Below, piece by piece: positions 58,086 to 64,000 of a stretch of DNA of 64,000 nt. Below the pieces are notes generated by a model. The model was given only the letters and a program-made list of their open reading frames with translations. It was not told where the DNA came from and ran no database searches. This stretch comes from Actinoplanes octamycinicus (GTDB lineage: Bacteria; Actinomycetota; Actinomycetes; Mycobacteriales; Micromonosporaceae). Every line of letters starts with the position of its first letter. Positions within the stretch are counted from its first letter, which is position 1. The translations under genes and the position numbers were made by a program. The stretch lies in NCBI RefSeq assembly GCF_014205225.1, contig NZ_JACHNB010000001.1, positions 6,057,501 to 6,121,500 on the forward strand, given 5' to 3'.

Positions 58086-59486
58086 ATGGCAGATGTCAGA
58101 GAAGCACCGTCGAAGCCCGAGGCCACCGCCAGTCTGGGCCTGCCCCAGGCCACCGCGCTGATCCTGGGCAGCATCATCGGGGTCGGCATCTTCAACCTGC
58201 CGTACTCCCTGGCCTCCATCGGACCGATCAGCATCGTCGCGATGGTGCTGACCACGCTCGGCGCGGTCGCGCTGGCGATGATGTTCGCGGCGCTGTCCCG
58301 GCGGCTTCCCGCCGACGGCGGACCCTATGCGTACGCCCGAGCCGCCTTCGGCAACAGCACCGGTTTCGTGAACGCGTGGTCGTACTGGATCACGGCCTGG
58401 GCCGGGAACGCGGCGATCGTCACCGGCTGGGTCTTCTACGTCGAGAAGTTCCTCAACCAGGATCATGTGGCCGGCTGGTCGATCCTGATCGCCCTGGTCG
58501 GTCTCTGGATCCCGGCGGCGATCAACCTGAGCGGCGTCAAGAACACCGGCGCCGTCCAGCTGTGGACGTCGATCATCAAGTACGTGCCGCTGGCGCTGAT
58601 GTCGACGGTCGGCCTGCTCGCGATCAGCTCCGGCAACTTCTCGCCGTGGAACGTCAGCGGCGAGTCGGACCTGCGCGCGATCGGCAGCGCGATGGCGATC
58701 TGCCTGTTCAGCTATCTCGGTGTGGAGGCGGCCGCGGTCGCCGCGGCGAAGGTTCGCGACCCGGAACGCAACATCCCCAGGGCCACGCTGCTCGGCACGC
58801 TGGGCGCCTCGGTGGTCTACCTGCTCTCGATGGTCGCCGTGTTCGGCACGGTGCCGACCACCGAGCTGGCCAAGGACGAGAACAAGGCGTCGTACTCGGT
58901 GGCGGCCGACGCGATGGTCGGCGGCGGCACCTGGGCCGGCAACCTGGTGGCGCTCGCCGTGATCGTTTCCGGGATCGGCGCGCTCAACGGCTGGATCATG
59001 ATCTGCGCCGAGATGCCGCTGGCCGCCGCGAAGGACGGCCTGTTCCCGGCGGCGTTCGGCCGGATCTCCCGGCGCGGGGTGCCGGCGGTCAGCATCATCG
59101 CCTCCACCGTGCTGGGCAGCGTCGCCATGGCGGTGAGCTTCATGGGGACGAGCGGCGCCACCGTCTTCAACACCCTGGTGCTGATGACCGGCATCACCGC
59201 CGCGATCCCGTACGCGTTCTCCGCCCTGGCCCAGCTGAAGTGGCGGCTGCGTGACCGCCGTGAGCTGCACACGCCACGCTTCGCCCGGGACGCGACCGTC
59301 GCGGTCCTCGCCCTGATCTTCTCCGTCCTGTTCATCTGGTGCTCCCGCAACACGGGTGCGGACAACTGGTACGAGGTCTGGGGCCCGTTCCTGATGGCGG
59401 GCGCGGCCATGCTCATCGGCATACCGGTCTACCTGCGCATGCGTACCCGGATGACGGAACCGCCGCCGGTGCCGCCCTACCACTGA
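58086..59486 (+). CDS. arcD: APC family amino acid antiporter (arginine/ornithine type)
   Basis: A 466-residue APC-superfamily permease with about twelve membrane segments. ILGSIIGVGIFNLPYSLA near residue 27 is the substrate-binding helix motif. It heads an operon with arcC, arcA and arcB, so arginine import coupled to ornithine export is the expected role. Its ArcD assignment rests on context. ATG 58086 has GGGGAAG just upstream. Confidence 0.85.
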   Translation: MADVREAPSKPEATASLGLPQATALILGSIIGVGIFNLPYSLASIGPISIVAMVLTTLGAVALAMMFAALSRRLPADGGPYAYARAAFGNSTGFVNAWSYWITAWAGNAAIVTGWVFYVEKFLNQDHVAGWSILIALVGLWIPAAINLSGVKNTGAVQLWTSIIKYVPLALMSTVGLLAISSGNFSPWNVSGESDLRAIGSAMAICLFSYLGVEAAAVAAAKVRDPERNIPRATLLGTLGASVVYLLSMVAVFGTVPTTELAKDENKASYSVAADAMVGGGTWAGNLVALAVIVSGIGALNGWIMICAEMPLAAAKDGLFPAAFGRISRRGVPAVSIIASTVLGSVAMAVSFMGTSGATVFNTLVLMTGITAAIPYAFSALAQLKWRLRDRRELHTPRFARDATVAVLALIFSVLFIWCSRNTGADNWYEVWGPFLMAGAAMLIGIPVYLRMRTRMTEPPPVPPYH

Positions 59487-59502
59487 CCCGGAAAGGATCC
59501 CC

Positions 59503-60480
59503 ATGCGCATCGTGATCGCCATCGGCGGCAACGCCCTGCTGGAGCGTGGCCAGAAACCCGACGCCGCGGTCCAGCGGGACAACGCCCGCCGAGCTGTCGA
59601 GGCCCTGGCCCCGCTGGCCGCCCGGCACGAGCTGGTCATCACCCACGGCAACGGCCCGCAGGTCGGCATGCTCGCCCTGGAGAGCGCCAACGATCCGGAG
59701 CTGGAACGGCCGTACCCGCTGGACGTGCTCGGCGCGCAGACCCAGGGCATGATCGGCTACTGGCTGCTGCAGGGCCTGCAGAACGCGCTGCCCGGGCGGC
59801 AGGTCGCGGCGATCGTCAACCAGACCCTGGTCTCGGCCGCCGACCCGGCGTTCGCGTCGCCGACCAAGTTCGTCGGGCAGGTCTACGACGAGGCGACCGC
59901 GCACCGGCTGGCCGCCGAGCGGGGCTGGGAGGTGAAACCGGACGGCCCGCACTGGCGCCGGGTCGTCCCGTCGCCGGCGCCCGAGCGGATCGTCGAGACC
60001 CGGATCATCCGCCAGCTGCTCTCCTCCGGCGCGGTGGTGGTCTGCGCCGGTGGCGGCGGCGTCCCGGTGATCCGCAACGAGTCGGGCCGGCTGCAGGGTG
60101 TCGAGGCGGTCGTCGACAAGGACCTGGCCACCGCGGTCCTGGCCGAGTCGCTCGAAGCGGACGCGCTGCTGCTGCTCACCGACGTGCCCGCGGTGTATCG
60201 CGGCTTCGGCACCAGCCACGCCGAACCGCTGTCCCGGGCCACCCCGGCCGCGCTGCGCCGCGAGCCGTTCCCGGCCGGGTCGATGGGGCCGAAGGTGGAG
60301 GCCGTCTGCCGGTTCGTGGAGCTGACCGGCGACCTGGCCGCGATCGGGGCGCTCGACGAGGCGGAGCAGATCCTGGCCGGCAAGGCCGGCACGGTCGTGA
60401 CCCCGGGCGGCGACTACGGCGGCCCGCACGACCTCCAACCCCAGTCCGTTCCCGCCCGCGCGGTCCAACTCACGAGGTGA
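59503..60480 (+). CDS. arcC: Carbamate kinase
   Basis: A 325-residue enzyme that makes ATP from carbamoyl phosphate and ADP, releasing ammonia and CO2, the energy-yielding last step of the arginine deiminase pathway. Motifs: [15 protein letters not shown] at the N-terminus, [11 protein letters not shown] (about 47), [10 protein letters not shown] (about 185) and [12 protein letters not shown]. Full length for the family. It starts 16 bp after the antiporter with GGAAAGGATCC upstream. Confidence 0.96.
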   Translation: MRIVIAIGGNALLERGQKPDAAVQRDNARRAVEALAPLAARHELVITHGNGPQVGMLALESANDPELERPYPLDVLGAQTQGMIGYWLLQGLQNALPGRQVAAIVNQTLVSAADPAFASPTKFVGQVYDEATAHRLAAERGWEVKPDGPHWRRVVPSPAPERIVETRIIRQLLSSGAVVVCAGGGGVPVIRNESGRLQGVEAVVDKDLATAVLAESLEADALLLLTDVPAVYRGFGTSHAEPLSRATPAALRREPFPAGSMGPKVEAVCRFVELTGDLAAIGALDEAEQILAGKAGTVVTPGGDYGGPHDLQPQSVPARAVQLTR

Positions 60481-60485
60481 TCGGT

Positions 60486-61706
60486 ATGTCCTTCGGCGTT
60501 CACTCCGAGGTCGGCAAGCTCCGCAAGGTCATGGTGCACCGGCCCGGTCTGGAACACACCCGGCTGACCCCGTCGAACGCCGAGGAGCTGCTCTTCGACG
60601 ACGTGCTCTGGGTCGAGCGGGCCGAGGCCGAGCACGACGCGTTCTGCGAGGTGATGCGCGGCCGCGGCGTCGAGGTGTTCGAAGTGGAGACACTGCTCAC
60701 CGAGGCGCTCGCCGACCCGGCCGCCAAGCAGTGGGTCGGTGCGCACGTCCTCAACGAGCGCGAGGTCGGCGTCACCGCCGCCGACCGGGCCCGGGAATGG
60801 GTCGGCGAGGCCGAACCCGCGCAGGTCGCGGACTTCCTGATCGGCGGGATCACCAAGGCCGACGTGGCCCGCCCGCTCGGGCTGATCTGGGAGGCCGCCT
60901 CGTCGACGACGATGCTGCTGCCGCCGCTGCCCAACTTCCTCTTCCAGCGCGACCCGTCCTGCTGGATCTACGACGGCGTCACGCTCAACCCGATGACCAA
61001 ACCGGCCCGCAAGCCGGAAACCATGATCATGGAAACCGTCTACCGGTTCCATCCGATGTTCGCCGCGGAGAAGTTCCCGATCTGGCTGGGTGGCGCCGAC
61101 GAGGACTGGGGCCGCGCCCACGTCGAGGGCGGCGACGTGCAGCCGATCGGCAACGGCGCGGTGATGATCGGGATGGGGGAGCGCACCACCCCGCAGGCGG
61201 TGCTGTGGATCGCCCGGTCGCTGTTCCGGGCCGGCTCGGCGCGGGTCGTGCTGGCCGTGCTGCTGCCGAAGTCCCGCAGCTACATGCACCTGGACACGGT
61301 GATCACCATGTGCGACCGCGACGTGGTCACCGCCTTCCCCCAGGTCGTCGACGGCGCCCGGATCTGGACCGTCCGGCCCGGCGACAACGCCGACGACCTG
61401 GTCGTCGAGGAGGCACACGGCTCGCTGCCCAAGCTGATGGGCGAGGTGCTCGGCGTCGGCGCGATGCGGGTCATCGAGACCGGCGGCGGCAGCTTCGGGG
61501 CCGAACGCGAGCAGTGGGACGACGGCAACAACGTGGTCGCCCTCGAACCCGGCGTCGTCGTCGGGTACGAGCGCAACACCAGCACCAACGCCGCGCTCCG
61601 CAAGGCCGGCATCGAAGTGCTCCCGATCGCCGGGTTCGAGCTCGGCCGCGGCCGAGGCGGCTCGCACTGCATGACCTGTCCGATCCAGCGCGACCCGGCG
61701 TACTGA
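60486..61706 (+). CDS. arcA: Arginine deiminase
   Basis: A 406-residue enzyme hydrolysing arginine to citrulline and ammonia. Family motifs are intact: [19 protein letters not shown] at the N-terminus, [13 protein letters not shown] (about 156), the [11 protein letters not shown] block (about 212) and the C-terminal catalytic Cys in [12 protein letters not shown] 60486 has GAGGTGA seven bases upstream and lies five bases after the arcC stop. Antiporter, arcC, arcA and arcB are in one operon. Confidence 0.97.
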   Translation: MSFGVHSEVGKLRKVMVHRPGLEHTRLTPSNAEELLFDDVLWVERAEAEHDAFCEVMRGRGVEVFEVETLLTEALADPAAKQWVGAHVLNEREVGVTAADRAREWVGEAEPAQVADFLIGGITKADVARPLGLIWEAASSTTMLLPPLPNFLFQRDPSCWIYDGVTLNPMTKPARKPETMIMETVYRFHPMFAAEKFPIWLGGADEDWGRAHVEGGDVQPIGNGAVMIGMGERTTPQAVLWIARSLFRAGSARVVLAVLLPKSRSYMHLDTVITMCDRDVVTAFPQVVDGARIWTVRPGDNADDLVVEEAHGSLPKLMGEVLGVGAMRVIETGGGSFGAEREQWDDGNNVVALEPGVVVGYERNTSTNAALRKAGIEVLPIAGFELGRGRGGSHCMTCPIQRDPAY

Positions 61707-61720
61707 AACGGAGATTCGCC

Positions 61721-62722
61721 ATGGCGTTCAACCTGCGCAACCGCAGCTTCCTCAAGGAGATCGACTTCGAGCCGCAGGAGTTGCGGCACCTGCTCAAGCT
61801 CGCCGAGGCGCTCAAACTGGCCAAGTACGCGGGCACCGAGGTCAAGCACCTCGAAGGCAAGGAGATCGCGCTGATCTTCGAGAAGACCTCGACCCGGACC
61901 CGCTCGGCGTTCGAGGTGTCGGCGTTCGACCAGGGCGCGCACGTGACCTACCTGGACCCGTCCGGGTCGCAGCTGGGGCACAAGGAGTCGATCGCCGACA
62001 CGGCGGCCGTCCTGGGCCGGATGTACGACGCGATCGAGTTCCGCGGCAGCGCCCAGACCGACGTCGAGGAACTCGCCGCGCACGCCGGTGTGCCGGTCTA
62101 CAACGGGCTGACCAACGAGTGGCATCCGACCCAGATGCTGGCCGACTTCCTGACCATGCACGAGGCGAGCAACAAACCCTACGACGCTCTGACGTACGCC
62201 TACCTCGGCGACTGCCGGTTCAACATGGGTCGCTCCCTGCTGGTCATGGGTGCCCTGATGGGCAGCGACGTCCGGCTCGCCGGCCCGGCCGACCTGCATC
62301 CGCCGAAGGACGTCGTCCAACTCGCCCAGGAGATCGCCGGACGGACCGGCGCCCGGATCACCATCACCGACAATCCCGGCGAGGCGGTCGACGGCGTCGA
62401 CTTCGTGCACACCGACGTCTGGGTGTCGATGGGCGAGTCCAAGGACGTCTGGACCGACCGGGTCCGGCAGCTCACGCCGTACCAGGTGAACAGCGAACTG
62501 CTGGCCCGGACCGGCAACCCGGTCGCCAAGTTCATGCACTGCCTGCCGGCCTTCCACGACGCCAACACGGTGGTCGGCGCGGAGATCATGGAGCACACCG
62601 GCATGACCTCCGGCCTGGAGGTCACCGGTGAGGTCTTCAACTCACCGGCCAGCATTGTCTTCGACCAGGCCGAGAACCGCCTGCACACGATCAAGGCGGT
62701 CCTGGTCGCCACCCTCGGCTGA
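61721..62722 (+). CDS. arcB: Ornithine carbamoyltransferase, catabolic
   Basis: A 333-residue enzyme that cleaves citrulline with phosphate to ornithine and carbamoyl phosphate in this pathway. Motifs: [13 protein letters not shown] (carbamoyl phosphate site, about 53), [12 protein letters not shown] (about 131) and [10 protein letters not shown] (about 270) with the ornithine-binding Cys. Context with arcA and arcC makes the catabolic role clear. GGAG lies nine bases upstream of the ATG. A strong hairpin follows. Confidence 0.97.
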   Translation: MAFNLRNRSFLKEIDFEPQELRHLLKLAEALKLAKYAGTEVKHLEGKEIALIFEKTSTRTRSAFEVSAFDQGAHVTYLDPSGSQLGHKESIADTAAVLGRMYDAIEFRGSAQTDVEELAAHAGVPVYNGLTNEWHPTQMLADFLTMHEASNKPYDALTYAYLGDCRFNMGRSLLVMGALMGSDVRLAGPADLHPPKDVVQLAQEIAGRTGARITITDNPGEAVDGVDFVHTDVWVSMGESKDVWTDRVRQLTPYQVNSELLARTGNPVAKFMHCLPAFHDANTVVGAEIMEHTGMTSGLEVTGEVFNSPASIVFDQAENRLHTIKAVLVATLG

Positions 62723-62734
62723 CCCGTCCCCGGG

Positions 62735-62764
62735 TGACCGGCTCGGCCCCGGCCGAGCCGGTCA
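62735..62764. terminator. Terminator of the arginine deiminase operon
   Basis: TGACCGGCTCGGCC-cc-GGCCGAGCCGGTCA is a perfect 14-bp inverted repeat with a 2-nt centre, beginning 12 bp after the arcB stop. There is no U tract, usual for high-GC actinobacteria. Confidence 0.8.
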
Positions 62765-62824
62765 TGCTGGTGGCGGTAGCGTGCCGGCGTATCCTTCGCC
62801 ACCGGAAGCGGTGGAGGAGCGGTC

Positions 62825-62935
62825 CTGAGCGAACCACCGGAGCTGTTCCACGTCAGCGATCAAGGACCGTTCGCTGCCCTGGGCCTGGTCATGACCGGAT
62901 CCGGCCTGGTCCGCCTGTGGGGTTTCACCGCGTAG
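62825..62935 (+). pseudogene. Possible N-terminal remnant of a DUF6886-like gene
   Basis: GGAGGAG is followed five bases later by CTG and a 36-codon frame reading LSEPPELFHVSDQGPF, which resembles the N-terminus of small actinobacterial proteins starting LFHVSEDP. It then continues AALGLVMTGSGLVRLWGF and stops at TAG 62933-62935, overlapping the end of the tetR gene. The expected remainder is absent and the start codon is non-standard. Confidence 0.4.
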
Positions 62936-63578
62936 CCGCCGCGAGGGCGGCCGCGGTGCCGTCCAGGAGCGCGGTCAAACCGTGCTCGAAAGCCTCGTCG
63001 GCGTTCGCCCCGGTCTCGCGCAGGGCCACCACCAACGTCGCGTCCGGGTCGTCCAGCAGCGCGCCGAGGGCGGCGAGCGGATCCGCAGGCGGCTCGGCGG
63101 GCTCCGGCCGTGGTGACTGCTGCTGCAGCACGCTCCCGTTGATGTAGTGCGTGATCGCGGTGATCGTCCGCAGCGCCAGGGCGGGGCTGAACCCGTGCTC
63201 GACCATCGCGGCCAGCTCCTGGTCGAGACGGCGCAGCGTCTCCGGGCCGAGCCGGGCGTTCGCGACGATCCGGGCGCCGTCCCGATGGGCGAGCAGGGCG
63301 GCCCGGTAGGCGCGGGCCCGGCGCCGCAGCCAGGCCCGCCAGCCTTCCCCGGGCCGGGGCGGGCCCATGCCCGCGGACAGGACGATCGCGTCCGCGACGC
63401 CGTCCAGCAATTCCTGTTTGGTACGCACGTGCCAGTACAGCGCCGGTGACTGCACGCCCAGCTCGGCGGCGAGCCGGCGCACCGTCAGGCCGTCCAGCCC
63501 GACCTCGGTGAGCAGGCGGCGAGCCGCGTCGATCAGCACCGGCCGGCTGAGGCCGCCGCTCCGGCCACGTGTCTCCAT
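62925..63578 (-). CDS. TetR family regulator (TetR_C class)
   Basis: A 217-residue repressor. HTH: VLIDAARRLLTEVGLDGLTV, RRLAAELGVQSPALYWHVR, the latter typical of tetracycline-repressor-class proteins. The C-terminal domain has TAITHYINGSVLQQQ like TetR_C. It is divergent from an alpha/beta hydrolase with two identical 17-bp operators between them, so it likely represses both genes. Confidence 0.92.
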   Translation of the reverse strand: METRGRSGGLSRPVLIDAARRLLTEVGLDGLTVRRLAAELGVQSPALYWHVRTKQELLDGVADAIVLSAGMGPPRPGEGWRAWLRRRARAYRAALLAHRDGARIVANARLGPETLRRLDQELAAMVEHGFSPALALRTITAITHYINGSVLQQQSPRPEPAEPPADPLAALGALLDDPDATLVVALRETGANADEAFEHGLTALLDGTAAALAAATR

Positions 63579-63587
63579 GCATTGACA

Positions 63588-63604
63588 CCTTAGCGGCGCT
63601 AAGG
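63588..63604. promoter_or_regulatory. TetR operator 1
   Basis: CCTTAGC-ggc-GCTAAGG, a perfect 7-bp inverted repeat with a 3-nt centre, 10 bp from the tetR start. The same arms recur 29 bp away at 63617-63633. Confidence 0.8.
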
Positions 63605-63616
63605 ACACACTGGTCT

Positions 63617-63633
63617 CCTTAGCGGTGCTAAGG
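63617..63633. promoter_or_regulatory. TetR operator 2
   Basis: CCTTAGC-ggt-GCTAAGG, with the same arms as operator 1; it ends 8 bp before the hydrolase start and overlaps its ribosome-binding region (GGGAGG). The 29-bp centre-to-centre distance is close to three helical turns, which would place both dimers on the same DNA face. Confidence 0.8.
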
Positions 63634-63641
63634 GAGGCGTG

Positions 63642-64000
63642 ATGACGACGGTCACCGAGGGCGCCGGCCCGCCGATCCTGATCCTGCACGCGGGGATGAA
63701 CGACGAGACGGCCTGGCGACGGGTCGCTGCCCGCCTGACGGCACGGTTCCTTGTCGTGCGCGTGAGGCGCCGCCGCTATCGGATGGACCTGGACCCGCCG
63801 CCGGGCCTGGCCGCGGAGACGGCCGACGCGGTGGCCGTCGCGCGGACGCTCGGCCGGCCGGCGCTCCTGGTCGGACACTCGTCCGGCGCAGTGGTGGCGC
63901 TGGAGGCCCTGCTGGCCGGGCCGGACGCCTTCGCCGGCGCGATCCTCTACGAGCCGCCCGTGGTCGTCGGCGCGCCGCTCGGTGGCGACGCCACCGTCCG
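63642..64000 (+). CDS. Alpha/beta hydrolase, C-terminus beyond window
   Basis: The first 119 residues of an alpha/beta-fold hydrolase. PPILILHAGMNDETAWR gives the oxyanion region (HAGMND) and LLVGHSSGAVVALEAL the nucleophile elbow (Ser near 87). The acid and His residues would lie outside the window. ATG 63642 has GGGAGG four bases upstream. It is divergent from a TetR gene with paired operators and is the probable target. Substrate unknown. Confidence 0.9.
   Translation, partial: MTTVTEGAGPPILILHAGMNDETAWRRVAARLTARFLVVRVRRRRYRMDLDPPPGLAAETADAVAVARTLGRPALLVGHSSGAVVALEALLAGPDAFAGAILYEPPVVVGAPLGGDATV

Overview
The window is high-GC DNA (about 72 % GC by eye) with dense, often overlapping genes, frequent GTG starts and many promoters of the form TANNNT-N6-8-start codon that would give leaderless mRNAs. 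Gene content (MerR, PadR, ROK, MocR and AraC regulators, an ECF41 sigma factor, nSTAND-WD40 proteins, secreted CBM2 esterase, DUF3618/holin pair) points to a filamentous actinobacterium, most like Micromonosporaceae such as Actinoplanes. That placement is inference. I saw no rRNA, tRNA, CRISPR array, insertion sequence or phage.

Layout. 1-6.3 kb: end of a sensor kinase divergent from a membrane protein, a MOSC protein, a MerR-methyltransferase fusion, a protein with three 74-residue SAP/Rho-N-like repeats, and a PadR-membrane protein pair. 6.3-18.4 kb: secreted beta-propeller, ADP-ribosylglycohydrolase, CBM2 esterase, a MerR-MFS-Nudix operon, a LacI regulator, a GNAT enzyme, and a divergent MocR/monooxygenase pair. 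18.4-27.6 kb: two tandem AraC regulators, then a sugar operon (binding protein, permease, ATPase, epimerase, P-loop kinase, fructosamine kinase) with a divergent ROK regulator, resembling rhizobial frcRBCAK. 27.7-33.8 kb: MFS/XRE/phosphotransferase group, an ankyrin-propeller fusion, and a SigB/SigF-type sigma factor.

33.9-42 kb holds the most interesting locus. Five tightly packed minus-strand genes encode a MauE-like redox membrane protein, a membrane-anchored thioredoxin-like protein (CxxC), a 60-residue six-cysteine precursor with an AxA-type cleavage site, an S26 signal peptidase and an ABC exporter. They are divergent from a 1221-residue HTH-nSTAND-WD40 protein across a 117-bp region containing an inverted repeat. 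I read it as a production, oxidative folding, cleavage and export system for a disulfide-rich peptide, possibly under STAND control. Downstream lies a decayed copy of the STAND protein C-terminus.

42-55 kb: a pentapeptide-like membrane protein, an ECF41 sigma factor with an epimerase, a stress-type membrane trio (YtxH-like, DUF3618, holin-like), an anti-sigma/anti-anti-sigma pair, and a decay zone in which a TetR gene has an in-frame amber codon, a SHOCT gene is split between frames and an NAD-reductase is frameshifted and internally deleted. A metal-type MerR operon, an SGNH lipoprotein and a secreted TIM-barrel-like protein followed by 31-bp tandem repeats come next. 55-64 kb: two uncharacterised proteins, a complete arginine deiminase operon (antiporter, arcC, arcA, arcB) closed by a strong hairpin, and a TetR/hydrolase divergon with two 17-bp operators.
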